DNA from: Alterisphingorhabdus sp038748365
Lineage (GTDB): Bacteria > Pseudomonadota > Alphaproteobacteria > Sphingomonadales > Sphingomonadaceae
Reading direction: 5' to 3'
Assembly (NCBI GenBank): GCA_038748365.1
Contig: JBCDIZ010000007.1
Coordinates: 98,900 to 162,899 of the forward strand
DNA length: 64,000 nucleotides
Position numbers and translations under genes: made by a program. Below the pieces are notes generated by a model. That model made no database searches. It saw nothing but the letters and a program-made list of their open reading frames with translations, and was not told where the DNA came from. Below, piece by piece: positions 1 through 9,117 of this stretch (its first letter is position 1; each line of letters opens with the position of its first letter).

Positions 1-1341
1 AGGGCCAAGCGATGTTCCAACGGCCGGGAAGAAAGCCGTACCTGCCGCCGCCTGAAAATCAGGCCCCAATGTCATTGACTGTATTTCGCGAATATCTTCA
101 TTTGCGTAGAAGCCACCAATCAACCAGTCGATTGTGTCATCAAATAATGACCCCTGGAATCGCAGTTCGGCAGTAAATGTCTGAATGTTGGTATCATTCG
201 GCTGAGAACCGGCGGGATTGAAGTTTGTTCCAGCACCTGAAGTGAACAGGTTAAGACCAACAAAGTCCGATTCTTGACGCGATTGTGCATTGAAATCGCG
301 ATAAGCAACAATAGCTGTCGCCTGAGCACCGCCCAGATCCCATTTCAACTCGCCTGAAAGACCCCATTGATCATTGGGGTTCTCAAATTGCTGTGAATTG
401 GAATCGCGACCTTCAAAGGCCTGGAAGCCGGATGCGACAACACCGCCATTTGCTGGCAAGCCATAAGCTGCAAAAGCACCAGCAGCAACTAGGCCGGTCT
501 CTCGCAAGATCACAGCATCACAGCATTCATCATTGGCATCAATATAATCGCCAATAATGCGCAGGCTGACCTCAGGAGCAGGCTCCCATAGCAGTTGACC
601 GCGTAGCAATATGCGGTCACGGGTGCCGCTTTCCGCACCGGTTACTACACTGGTGAGAATACCGTCACGATGGCGATACGCGCCGGATACGCGGATACCG
701 AGGCTGTCCGTAACAACAGGAACGCTGATGCCGCCCTGCACATTGACCTGATTGAAATTGCCATAGGTGGCATTGGCAAAGCCTTCTACTTCGGTAAGGC
801 TTGGACGTTTGGTGGTGATATTCAATGCACCGGCAGATGTGTTCCGACCGAACAAGGTGCCTTGCGGACCACGCAGAACTTCCAGCCGTTCTAAATCGAC
901 CAAGTCGCCCAGTGCCACACCGGGACGCGATTGATACACGCCATCGATAAACACGCCGACAGAGCTTTCCAGGCCAGTATTGTTACCCGTGGTACCAATA
1001 CCGCGAATACGAATTGAGGTACCTTGTGATTCTGTTTGCGAAGATTGCAGGTTGAAGCTTGAGGATAGCGAACCGAGATTGCGGATATCGACAATACCTT
1101 GTCGGTCCAATTCGACCTGGCTCACAGCCGTCACCGCGATCGGAATGTCCTGAATATCCTGAGCCCGCAATGTCGCGGTCACGATGACAACATTGTCATC
1201 ATCAAAAAAGTCGTCATCCTCATCCTGTGCTGCGATATCGCTATTGTCAGGTGTTTCCTGAGCGTAAGCTGTTCCACAAGCCAGCGACGCCATAGACGCA
1301 GAACAGCACAGCCCCATAAGGGGCTTCCAAACCTTACGCAT
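1..1341 (-). CDS. TonB-dependent receptor, N-terminal part (runs off the window)
   Basis: The minus-strand frame is open for 447 codons from an ATG at 1341 to the window edge, so the C-terminal barrel is missing. It starts with a signal peptide ending near ACGTAYA-Q, then an acidic stretch, a TonB-box-like segment (NVVIVTATLRAQ) and a plug domain with VGVFIDGVYQSR and RLEVLRGPQGTLFGRN followed by GALNITTKRPS. These are typical of sphingomonad outer-membrane receptors that import unknown organic substrates or siderophores with energy from TonB-ExbBD. GGGAG lies six bases before ATG 1341 and favours it over the in-frame ATG at 1347. The substrate cannot be told from sequence. Confidence 0.93.
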   Translation of the reverse strand, partial: MRKVWKPLMGLCCSASMASLACGTAYAQETPDNSDIAAQDEDDDFFDDDNVVIVTATLRAQDIQDIPIAVTAVSQVELDRQGIVDIRNLGSLSSSFNLQSSQTESQGTSIRIRGIGTTGNNTGLESSVGVFIDGVYQSRPGVALGDLVDLERLEVLRGPQGTLFGRNTSAGALNITTKRPSLTEVEGFANATYGNFNQVNVQGGISVPVVTDSLGIRVSGAYRHRDGILTSVVTGAESGTRDRILLRGQLLWEPAPEVSLRIIGDYIDANDECCDAVILRETGLVAAGAFAAYGLPANGGVVASGFQAFEGRDSNSQQFENPNDQWGLSGELKWDLGGAQATAIVAYRDFNAQSRQESDFVGLNLFTSGAGTNFNPAGSQPNDTNIQTFTAELRFQGSLFDDTIDWLIGGFYANEDIREIQSMTLGPDFQAAAGTAFFPAVGTSLGP

Positions 1342-1677
1342 CCTCATCTCCCACGAAAGATTGCTATGTATTCGGTTCCCAATGCGAAGTTTTGTCTCGT
1401 CTAAAGGGACCTGAAAGAAATTTGTCACAGATAGGACATGGATGCAAATTTTTTTCTCAAACTTCGATTAACTGGTCCAAATTCCAATGTTGCCGCTACG
1501 GCATCCTAGTATATCGCTAAGGGCTTACATGCATTGCATGCAACTCGTGGCAGCATGGCTAGCGGGATGGTGCGTTTTGGCAACAAATGTAAACCGCCAT
1601 CATCTTGCATTTCGGCCTCGGCTATTTAGCGTACAAGCACGATAATAGATCAGGATAAAGACAATAAGGAGAGGCAT
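1342..1677. other. Intergenic region between divergent TonB receptor and CoA-transferase genes
   Basis: These 336 bases separate two divergently read genes and must hold both promoters. No coding frame is convincing. A perfect 10-bp palindrome, TTGCATGCAA, lies at 1534-1543, and AT-rich stretches lie around 1440-1480. AAGGAGAG just before 1678 is a strong ribosome binding site for the CoA-transferase. I could not assign -35/-10 boxes with confidence. Confidence 0.5.
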
Positions 1678-2712
1678 ATGCCCGGTGTATTGGACGGCGT
1701 AACAATTATCGAGATGGCAGGCATTGGCCCCGGACCCTTTGCCGGGATGATGCTGGCCGATCATGGCGCCCGGGTCATTCGAGTGGAACGCCCCGGTGCC
1801 CCTCAGATGCGTGACATTCTCAACCGCTCGCGTGAGCTGGTAACTGCTGATCTGAAAAGCGAGGAAGGCGTTGCCAAGGTGCGTGAGCTGGTGCCCGAGG
1901 CAGATGGTCTGATTGAGGGCTTTCGTCCCGGCGTGATGGAGCGGCTTGGTCTTGGCCCGGATGTGCTGCATGGCGATAATCCGGCTTTGGTCTATGGTCG
2001 CATGACCGGATGGGGCCAGACCGGACCCTATGCGCCCTTTGCCGGCCATGACATCAACTATATCGCGCTTTCCGGCGCACTGCATGGCTATGGCCGTGCC
2101 GGTGACAAACCGACCCCGCCGATCAACGCCGTCGGTGATTTTGGTGGCGGGGGCATGATGATGGCCTTTGGTATGGTGGCCGGGATATTGTCCGCGCGTC
2201 AGACCGGCAAAGGCCAGGTGATTGACTGCGCCATGACCGATGGCTCAGCAGTCTTGTCCGCAATGACCTATACCTTTCTCGGCAATGGCCAATGGCGCGA
2301 CGAGCGTGGTGTCAATCTGCTTGATACCGGGGCGCATTTCTATGACACCTATGAAACCGCCGATGGCAAATATATCTCCATCGGGTCAATTGAGGCGCAA
2401 TTCTATGCCGAACTACGCCAACGCGCCGGTCTGGCTGAAGACGCAGATTTCGACCCGCAGATGAACCCGGCGGAATGGCCGAAGCTGAAAGAGAAGCTGA
2501 CCGCCATATTCAAAAGCAAGACGCGTTATGAATGGTGCGAATTGCTGGAACACTCTGATGCCTGTTTCGCTCCGGTATTGAGCCTCAGCGAAGCGCCCGA
2601 GCATCCGCATAATGCCGAACGGCAGACCTATATTGAGGTGGACGGCATGGTCCAACCCGCCCCTGCGCCGCGCTTTTCCGAGACGCCAGCGCCAACGCCA
2701 AGGATGGGGTGA
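1678..2712 (+). CDS. CaiB/BaiF family CoA-transferase, alpha-methylacyl-CoA racemase type
   Basis: The 344-residue protein has the family III CoA-transferase layout and most resembles alpha-methylacyl-CoA racemases, which epimerise 2-methylacyl-CoAs so that branched chains can enter beta-oxidation. The N-terminus has the AGIGPGPFAGMMLADHGA segment. The racemase catalytic pair appears as GHD (His124/Asp125) and GDFGGG (Asp154), matching the His and Asp of characterised racemases by position. Length is slightly under the usual 360. AAGGAGAG precedes the ATG. It stands alone, with a palindromic repeat directly behind it. Another family III CoA-transferase activity cannot be excluded. Confidence 0.88.
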   Translation: MPGVLDGVTIIEMAGIGPGPFAGMMLADHGARVIRVERPGAPQMRDILNRSRELVTADLKSEEGVAKVRELVPEADGLIEGFRPGVMERLGLGPDVLHGDNPALVYGRMTGWGQTGPYAPFAGHDINYIALSGALHGYGRAGDKPTPPINAVGDFGGGGMMMAFGMVAGILSARQTGKGQVIDCAMTDGSAVLSAMTYTFLGNGQWRDERGVNLLDTGAHFYDTYETADGKYISIGSIEAQFYAELRQRAGLAEDADFDPQMNPAEWPKLKEKLTAIFKSKTRYEWCELLEHSDACFAPVLSLSEAPEHPHNAERQTYIEVDGMVQPAPAPRFSETPAPTPRMG

Positions 2713-2717
2713 AATAT

Positions 2718-2852
2718 CCTCCCCGTTTACGGGGAGGGGGACCAGCGAAGCTGGTGGAGGGGGCTATCTATCTGGCGCAGCGCAAGTGGAAACCCCCCTC
2801 CGTCTCGCCTTCGCTAAAGCTACGGCGAACCACCTCCCCCCAAGCGGGGAGG
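2718..2852. repeat. GC-rich palindromic repeat element, copy 1
   Basis: Both ends are hairpins of the CCTCCCC...GGGGAGG type (2718-2737 and 2833-2852). Between them lie inverted tracts such as ACCAGCGAAGCTGGTGG and GCCTTCGCTAAAGCTACGGCG. It fills almost all the gap between the CoA-transferase and glutaminase stops, so it may also act as a bidirectional terminator. At least five related elements occur in this window. Confidence 0.8.
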
Positions 2853-2856
2853 ACGA

Positions 2857-3786
2857 TTACACAAACACCGACCAACCAGTCTGGTCCACCAGCGATTCCA
2901 GCGCGATGCTGCCTACGGTCGACGTCCCAGCCTCATTCAGCCCCGGTGACCATACCGCAATCGCGCCAAATGTCGGGGCGATCACCAATATGCCGCCACC
3001 GACACCGCTTTTGCCGGGCAGGCCTATGCGAAAGGCGAAGTCGCCGCTATTGTCATAATGGCCGCACGTCATCATCACCGCATTTATACGGCGGCAGTTG
3101 GACGAGGTGATGACCTGCTCGCCAGTCACCGGGTCACAGCCATCAAAAGCAAGATAGAGCGCCGCACGCGCCAATTGGTGGCAGGACATCGCTATGGCGC
3201 AATGGCGGAAATAGGCCGACAGCGTATCCTCCACTGGATTGGTCATATTGCCATAGGACGCCATGAAATTGGCCAGTGCCCGATTGCGCGCGCCTGCTGC
3301 CGCCTCTGACCGGGCAACCTCATCATCAATCGCGATTATGTCATCCTGCGCCAGATGCCGCAACCGCGTGACAAGCTGGTCGATCATCGTATCGCAATCG
3401 CCATCGCGCACCAGATGATCGGTAACCACAATCGCCCCGGCATTGATCAGCGGATTACGCGGAATGCCGCATTCATATTCAAGCTGGACGATGGAATTGA
3501 AACCACTGCCCGAAGGTTCGCGCCCGACCCGCTGCCACAACTCCCCGCCCATCAGCCGCAAGGTCATCGACAGGGTGAAAACCTTGGAAATACTCTGGAT
3601 CGAAAAGGGCGTGGCGGCATCGCCAAGGCAATGCACCGTGCCATCGGCCAGCGCCAGCGCCATGCCGAACTGATTGGGATCGACTGCTGCCAGCGCCGGA
3701 ATATAATCTGCCACCTTACCACTGCCGATATGCGGTTGCACTGCCTGCTCAATATTGGCGAGTATGGTCGTCCAGTCATAATCCAC
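2857..3786 (-). CDS. glsA: Glutaminase
   Basis: This 309-residue protein matches serine-dependent glutaminases of the GlsA/YbaS type, which hydrolyse glutamine to glutamate and ammonia in the cytoplasm. The catalytic SxxK lies at Ser65-Lys68 within SIQSISKVFTL, and the upstream Tyr of VADYIPALA is at about residue 29. The conserved IPRNPLINAGAIV, GSGFNSIVQLE and GVGGGILV segments are present. Length is normal for the family. The gene is divergent from the transporter at 3868 and its 3' end abuts a palindromic repeat. Family assignment is firm; physiological role (acid resistance or nitrogen metabolism) is not shown here. Confidence 0.95.
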   Translation of the reverse strand: MDYDWTTILANIEQAVQPHIGSGKVADYIPALAAVDPNQFGMALALADGTVHCLGDAATPFSIQSISKVFTLSMTLRLMGGELWQRVGREPSGSGFNSIVQLEYECGIPRNPLINAGAIVVTDHLVRDGDCDTMIDQLVTRLRHLAQDDIIAIDDEVARSEAAAGARNRALANFMASYGNMTNPVEDTLSAYFRHCAIAMSCHQLARAALYLAFDGCDPVTGEQVITSSNCRRINAVMMTCGHYDNSGDFAFRIGLPGKSGVGGGILVIAPTFGAIAVWSPGLNEAGTSTVGSIALESLVDQTGWSVFV

Positions 3787-3867
3787 TTGCGCTCTCCCGG
3801 GTGTGTCTGATTGTGCCCGTGATAGGAAATCATTGCGCTAATGTCAGCGAAAATGCAGGAGGGCCCA

Positions 3868-4854
3868 ATGAACTGGGCCGCGCTTATTCCTGACCGCTTT
3901 GTGCTGGTGCTTTTGGGTACTATCATCTTTGCCAGCTTTATGCCGCTAAGCGGACAGGCGGCGGAGATTGGCAGTACCATATCGGCGGTTGCTATCTTTC
4001 TCCTGTTCTTCCTGCACGGCCTGCGATTGCCCCGCGCCGAAGTGGTGCAGGCAATCCGCGATTGGCGGTTGCAAGCGATTATCGCGCTGTTTGTGTTTGC
4101 TTTTATGCCTTTGGTTGGCCTCGCAGCCTCGTGGACGATGCAGAGCCAATTGCCCGGCGGACTGGTTACCGGGCTGATCTTTGTCGGCCTACTCCCTACC
4201 ACAGTTCAATCGGCGATCAGCTATTCCTCGCTTGCCGGGGGTAATATCGCCGCTTCGGTTGTCGCTTCGGCTCTACTCAATCTGGCGGCAATCATCGTCA
4301 CCCCACTATTGGTGATACTGACCATCGGGCTTGGCAGTGGGGATAGCGGCGCGGCAAATGGTGGCGCGCTGGTCGGCAAGATTATGCTTATCCTGTTGCT
4401 GCCCTTTTGCCTTGGCCAGCTATTGCAGGGCTGGTTCGGCGCATGGGCGAGGGAGCGCAAAACGCTGCTCGGTTTTATGGATAAGAGCGCCATTGCCATT
4501 GCCGTCTATGTCGCCTTTGGCAGCGCGGTTGCGGGCGGGCTGTGGCAAAAGGTGAATGCCTCGGAACTGGCGCTGCTGTGCGCCGTGATATTGGCAATGC
4601 TGGTATTGGCCTTTGGCGGTAGCTGGCTGCTCGGCAGCGCCCTCAAACTGGCGCGTAAGGACCGCATTTCGATGATGTTCTCCGGATCGCACAAAAGCAT
4701 CGCCACCGGCGCGCCTATGGCGGCATTGATCTTTGCCGGACCGGAAGCGGGTATGGTGATCCTGCCGGCGCTGATTTATCATCAGATACAGCTGATTATC
4801 TCGGCTCCATTAGCAAACAGGCTGCAACGGCCGGCTTTGCGGGAGGTGGTGTAG
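3868..4854 (+). CDS. Bile acid:sodium symporter-like (SBF-like) transporter
   Basis: The protein is about 328 residues and strongly hydrophobic, with nine or ten predicted membrane helices. Typical segments are LLPTTVQSAISYSSLAGGN and FSGSHKSIATGAPMAALIF, which identify the bacterial SBF-like family (PF13593 type). The human relatives carry bile salts; bacterial substrates are largely unknown. I choose ATG 3868 because AGGAGGG lies four bases before it, whereas the in-frame ATG at 3841 has no such site. A palindromic repeat follows the stop. Confidence 0.88.
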   Translation: MNWAALIPDRFVLVLLGTIIFASFMPLSGQAAEIGSTISAVAIFLLFFLHGLRLPRAEVVQAIRDWRLQAIIALFVFAFMPLVGLAASWTMQSQLPGGLVTGLIFVGLLPTTVQSAISYSSLAGGNIAASVVASALLNLAAIIVTPLLVILTIGLGSGDSGAANGGALVGKIMLILLLPFCLGQLLQGWFGAWARERKTLLGFMDKSAIAIAVYVAFGSAVAGGLWQKVNASELALLCAVILAMLVLAFGGSWLLGSALKLARKDRISMMFSGSHKSIATGAPMAALIFAGPEAGMVILPALIYHQIQLIISAPLANRLQRPALREVV

Positions 4855-4866
4855 GCACAATAAAAG

Positions 4867-5000
4867 CCCCTCCCCTTCAGGGGAGGGGTTGGGGTGGGGA
4901 CGTCTCTCAAGCGCTGCGCAAGTGGATATCCCCCACCCCGCTGCGACTAACCTCGCTGCGCTCGCTAAGTCTCACTGCCCCTCCCCTAAAGGAGGAGGGG
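4867..5000. repeat. GC-rich palindromic repeat element, copy 2
   Basis: The left hairpin is CCCCTCCCC-TTCA-GGGGAGGGG at 4867 and the right end at 4977-5000 carries CCCCTCCCCT-AAA-GGAGGAGGGG. The interior contains GGGGTGGGGA and TCCCCCACCCC in inverted order. It lies between the convergent ends of the SBF-like transporter and the ybbP-like gene and could terminate both. Confidence 0.8.
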
Positions 5001-5009
5001 CTAATTTCC

Positions 5010-7535
5010 TTACAAATGCCGCAACGCTTGTGCCGGTTTGGCCGATAGCACAGGCAAAGCGCCGACGAGCCCGACCACCAACGTCAACAACGCACCGCCA
5101 CCCAATGTCATCAACACGATCGTCCAGTCAGGTTCAAAGCTGAACTGGAAAATCTGAGTCATGACATACCAGGAGGCAGCATAGCCCAGCGCCAGCGCCA
5201 CAGCCGCGAGCAGCAACGCCAACAGACCATATTCCATCGCCTGCACCAGCAATATCTGCCGCCGCGTTGCGCCCAGGGTTTTGAGGATCACACTGTCATA
5301 GGTGCGCGCCTGTCGTGAGGCAGCTATCGCGCCGATAAGCACCGCCAGACCCGACAAAATCGTGATCGCCGCCGCCGCTGTGATTGCGGTCGCCATCTGG
5401 TCAAGCAGAGTGCGCACCTCGCCAATGACCTCGCTCACCGCAATTACCGTCGCCGAAGGAAACAGGCCCAAAATCGCATTGGACGCCTGCTGCTCTTGCT
5501 CGACATTCCCCGCATCGGACAGGCTGACACTCGCGGCAAGATTATGCGGCGCATCGCGCAGCGTGTTGGGTGAGAACACCATCAGATAGTTGAAGCCGAG
5601 GCTCTGCCAGTTGATCTGCCTTAGCGATGTGATGGTCGCAGTAATCTCACGGCCTAAAAAGCTGACTGTCAGCGTATCGCCGATCTCAAGGCCCAGTATC
5701 TGCGCCATCTCGGCATCAATCGAAACCTGTGGCGGACCATTATAGAGCAGCGGCCACCATTGTCCTTCGACCAGCTCGCTGCCTTCAGGCACATTGGCGG
5801 AATAGGTCAGCGCCCGGTCGCCGCGCAGCATCCATGCGCCTTCGGGCAGTTCCTCCAGATCGGCGACACGTATATCGCCATAACCGGTGATCGAGCCGCG
5901 CATGGTCGGCACGGTGGCGACTTCGGCATCAGGATCGATCTCGGCAATGCTGGCGCGCAGCTGCTTCTCCTGATCCACCGGAATATCGATGGCGAAGAGG
6001 CTGGGTGCGCGTTCTGGGACTGACCGAGTGATCTCCCCAGTAAGGCTAGTCTGGATCGCGGCGAGGATGACAAACAGCGTCAGCCCCAGTCCCAGCGCCA
6101 CCACCAACGCGCCCGTCTGCGCGCCGGGCCGGTGCAGCCCGGCAACAGCTAGCCGCACCAGCGGCTGGCGCGGGCGCGGCAAGCGCGAGGCTATCCAGCG
6201 GATTGCGCCACCGAGCAGAGCCAGCAGGAACAGGACGCCTAGCGATGCGCCAAGAAAGCCCGCCGAAAACCATGGCTCGCGCGCCGTGACCATCGCTAGC
6301 GTCACAATCGCACCGAACGCAATAGAGACGAGGATCAGCGTCAACCGATCAATCCGCGCATTGCGTTCCACCATATCGCGGAACAGCCCGGCAGCAGGGA
6401 CATAGCGCGCCTGTGCCAAGGGCGGCAGCGCGAAGATAATCGCGATCAATATGCCGTACAGCGCAGCAGTGAGCAGCGGGACAGGATGAATACTGATGCC
6501 CGGTTGCACCGGCAGCACATCGCCTAAGGCGGCGATAATCAGCGGCGGCATCATCGCGCCCAATATCAGCCCGGTAATAATCGCCAGCGCCGCCACCGCT
6601 GCCAGTTGCAGCAGATAGATGCGCGCAATATCACCGGTCTCAGCACCCAGGACCTTGAAGGTCGCAATGCTGCTGCGCTTGCCCGAGAGATAGGAGGAGA
6701 CGCCATTGCCAACGCCAATCCCGGCAACAATCAGTGCAGTCAGCCCAACCAGCCCGAGAAACTGACCCAGCCGCTCGATAAAGCGGGTTGTGCCCGGTGC
6801 GCCCTCTTCGCGATCTTTAACCTCCCAGCCTGCGACGGGAAATTGCGCCTCCAGTGCTTCCGCCAGTTCCGCCGGATTAGCACCAGCGGAGGTTTTGATG
6901 CGGTATTTGGTCTCATACAGGCTGCCCGGCTGCACTAGCCCAGTGCGCTCCAGCCCTTCCAGTGACACCAAGGCCACCGGCCCCAGGGTGAAGCCCTCAC
7001 CGATCCGGTCCGGCTCTTCCAGTATCTCGGCGGTGATGGTGAATTGCGCAGTGCCGAATTGCACCGTGTCGCCAACTTTCATCTGCAACCGCTCAAGCAA
7101 CGCCGGAGCAACCAGCACCGACTGCGCGTCAAGCGGAGTATCCAATGTGCCGCCTCCGGCAAAGGTCAGATCGCCATAATGCGGATAGACAGCATCAACG
7201 CCTTTCAGTTCAACCAGCACCCGCGACGGATCAGGGCCATCGGCAACCCGTCGCGCCATAGCGCGCATGCGGTTTGTCTCGGATACCGTCCCGACTTCAG
7301 CAAAAGCAGCGCGTTCCTGCTCGGTCGCCGCGCGCTGGGAAAGAGCAATCTCGATATCGCCGCCCAATATCTCCTGTCCACGCTCGCTGATCTCGCTGGT
7401 GATCGAACTGGTCAGGCTGCCAATCGTCGCCAGTGTTGCTACGCCGAGAAACAGACAGATAAACAGCAGCCGCAAGCCGCGAAACCGGCCATTCAAATCG
7501 CGCCGGGCAATCGCCCATATCTGGCTCCAGCTCAT
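5010..7535 (-). CDS. ybbP: FtsX-like ABC transporter permease (YbbP type)
   Basis: This 841-residue inner-membrane protein has an N-terminal helix, a large periplasmic domain, FtsX-type membrane blocks near residues 260-400 and 720-835, and extra helices in the middle. That is the architecture of YbbP-type permeases of the MacB/LolC superfamily, which work mechanically on envelope substrates rather than as simple importers. Its start overlaps the end of the upstream ATPase gene by four bases (ATGA), implying translational coupling. The esterase tesA lies divergently beyond the ATPase, the arrangement known from the ybbA-ybbP-tesA cluster of many proteobacteria. The substrate is unknown. Confidence 0.93.
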   Translation of the reverse strand: MSWSQIWAIARRDLNGRFRGLRLLFICLFLGVATLATIGSLTSSITSEISERGQEILGGDIEIALSQRAATEQERAAFAEVGTVSETNRMRAMARRVADGPDPSRVLVELKGVDAVYPHYGDLTFAGGGTLDTPLDAQSVLVAPALLERLQMKVGDTVQFGTAQFTITAEILEEPDRIGEGFTLGPVALVSLEGLERTGLVQPGSLYETKYRIKTSAGANPAELAEALEAQFPVAGWEVKDREEGAPGTTRFIERLGQFLGLVGLTALIVAGIGVGNGVSSYLSGKRSSIATFKVLGAETGDIARIYLLQLAAVAALAIITGLILGAMMPPLIIAALGDVLPVQPGISIHPVPLLTAALYGILIAIIFALPPLAQARYVPAAGLFRDMVERNARIDRLTLILVSIAFGAIVTLAMVTAREPWFSAGFLGASLGVLFLLALLGGAIRWIASRLPRPRQPLVRLAVAGLHRPGAQTGALVVALGLGLTLFVILAAIQTSLTGEITRSVPERAPSLFAIDIPVDQEKQLRASIAEIDPDAEVATVPTMRGSITGYGDIRVADLEELPEGAWMLRGDRALTYSANVPEGSELVEGQWWPLLYNGPPQVSIDAEMAQILGLEIGDTLTVSFLGREITATITSLRQINWQSLGFNYLMVFSPNTLRDAPHNLAASVSLSDAGNVEQEQQASNAILGLFPSATVIAVSEVIGEVRTLLDQMATAITAAAAITILSGLAVLIGAIAASRQARTYDSVILKTLGATRRQILLVQAMEYGLLALLLAAVALALGYAASWYVMTQIFQFSFEPDWTIVLMTLGGGALLTLVVGLVGALPVLSAKPAQALRHL

Positions 7536-8287
7536 GCCGCGTCCTGCCCTGCCGCTGGTTCAGCTATATCCTCGCGGATACCGGTATCCTCGACAATCCG
7601 GCCATCGCCCATGGTGATAATCCGTCCGCAACGCTCGGCAAGGCTGCGGTCATGAGTGATAATCACGAGGGTCGCGGCGCTGTGGCGGTGGCGCTCGAAC
7701 AATATGTCGATAATCTCGCTGCCCGTCTCGCCATCGAGATTGCCCGTTGGTTCATCGGCGAAAAGAATATCCGGCTGGCCGACAATCGCGCGGGCAATCG
7801 CCACACGCTGCTGCTCGCCGCCCGAAAGCTGCGCCGGATAATGGCCTAGGCGATGGCCCAGCCCGACTTTTTCCAGCGCATCCTGCGCCCGGTCACGAAT
7901 AGCATCACCCGAGTCCAGCTCCAGCGGCACCATGACATTTTCCATCGCGGTCATCGTCGGCAACAGGTGAAATGCCTGCAATATGATGCCGATAGTCCCG
8001 CGCCGCGCCCGCGCAAGACCGTCCTCATCCATATTGGCAATTGGTGTGCCGCTGACGACAATCTCGCCCGATGTCGGCTTTTCCAGACCCGTCAGCAGCG
8101 CCATCATCGAGGATTTGCCCGAGCCCGATGGCCCGAGAATGGCAACGCTCTCACCCTTGGTGATACTAAGGTCGATGCCCTTCAATATCTCCACCGGGGC
8201 ATCGGCCACACCCAAAGTCAGCGTGACATTGCGCGCCTCGAGCACTATTTCGGCAGCATGAGAAGTCTGGTCGGAAGATCTGGCCAT
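7532..8287 (-). CDS. ybbA: ABC transporter ATP-binding protein (YbbA type)
   Basis: The 251-residue protein is the ATPase partner of the following permease. Walker A is GPSGSGKS at residues 52-59, the Q-loop is near ILQAFHLLP, the signature LSGGEQQRVAIARA begins near 154, and Walker B ILFADEPTGNLD follows at about 174. Sequence type and context place it in the LolD/MacB/YbbA subgroup. It overlaps ybbP by four bases and is divergent from the tesA-like gene across a 31-bp gap, so the two promoters must overlap or lie within the genes. Confidence 0.95.
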   Translation of the reverse strand: MARSSDQTSHAAEIVLEARNVTLTLGVADAPVEILKGIDLSITKGESVAILGPSGSGKSSMMALLTGLEKPTSGEIVVSGTPIANMDEDGLARARRGTIGIILQAFHLLPTMTAMENVMVPLELDSGDAIRDRAQDALEKVGLGHRLGHYPAQLSGGEQQRVAIARAIVGQPDILFADEPTGNLDGETGSEIIDILFERHRHSAATLVIITHDRSLAERCGRIITMGDGRIVEDTGIREDIAEPAAGQDAA

Positions 8288-8318
8288 TTAGAGAGATGCT
8301 TTCAAAAGGTAAGAAGAT

Positions 8319-9068
8319 ATGAAAAGTGGCAATATGAAACCATATAGCGTTCCTCTGCTGCTATGCCAGCTATCGCTGCTCCTGCTCTCGGCCTGCGGTC
8401 CATCTGCTTCGACCAATGACAGCGCCAACCGCCCCGGCGCGGCGGCGGAAGATGCAAGCCTCAGCGGCAAACCGCTTACTGGACCGCAAACCCCGGAAGA
8501 AGCCGATACGCTGATCCTCGCGCTGGGTGACAGCCTTTATGCCGGTTACAACCTTGATCGCGGCGAAGGATTCCCCGAAGAGCTGCAAAATGCACTGGTC
8601 GCCGATGGCATGAATGTGTTTGTCGTCAATGCCGGCGTCTCGGGCGACACCAGCGCCGCCGGGCGGCAACGGCTCGACTATGCGCTGGAAGGCCTGCCGC
8701 GCAATCCTGATCTGGTGGTGCTCGGTCTCGGCGGCAATGATATGCTGCGCGGCATTGAGCCCGAACAGACCCGCGCCAATCTCGACGCGATGCTGAAAAC
8801 GCTCACCGACCGCAAGATCAAGGTGGTGCTCACCGGCATGCTCGCTGCGCCCAATTTAGGGCCCGAATATGCCGAAGCGTTCAATCCGATTTTTCCCGAT
8901 CTCGCCAAGCAATATGATGCGGCGCTCTATCCCTTCTTCCTCGACGGTGTAGTGACCGACCCGGAACTAATGCTGGAAGATAGCATCCACCCCAATGCGG
9001 AAGGCGTTGATCTGCTGGTGTCCAAGATTGCCCCGGTTGTGACTGGGGCTTTGGGTGATGACGCTTAG
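8319..9068 (+). CDS. tesA: GDSL-family arylesterase/lysophospholipase lipoprotein
   Basis: This is an SGNH hydrolase related to TesA (thioesterase I/protease I/lysophospholipase L1). It carries a lipoprotein signal with a lipobox LLSAC at Cys26, so it should be membrane-anchored in the periplasm, unlike soluble E. coli TesA. Block I is ALGDSLYAGYN (Ser72), block II NAGVSGDTSAAG, block III GLGGNDML, and block V DSIHPNAEG with Asp221 and His224. The in-frame ATG at 8334 is an alternative start. The divergent YbbAP transporter is its usual neighbour. Confidence 0.93.
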   Translation: MKSGNMKPYSVPLLLCQLSLLLLSACGPSASTNDSANRPGAAAEDASLSGKPLTGPQTPEEADTLILALGDSLYAGYNLDRGEGFPEELQNALVADGMNVFVVNAGVSGDTSAAGRQRLDYALEGLPRNPDLVVLGLGGNDMLRGIEPEQTRANLDAMLKTLTDRKIKVVLTGMLAAPNLGPEYAEAFNPIFPDLAKQYDAALYPFFLDGVVTDPELMLEDSIHPNAEGVDLLVSKIAPVVTGALGDDA

Positions 9069-9117
9069 ATTTTGCCCAACGCAAAGACGCTAAACCAGAG
9101 CATACCTCTCTGATCTA

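Noticed and set aside
3355..3810. 151-codon plus-strand frame
   Set aside because: It is antisense to glutaminase and rich in His and Arg, as expected of a shadow frame.
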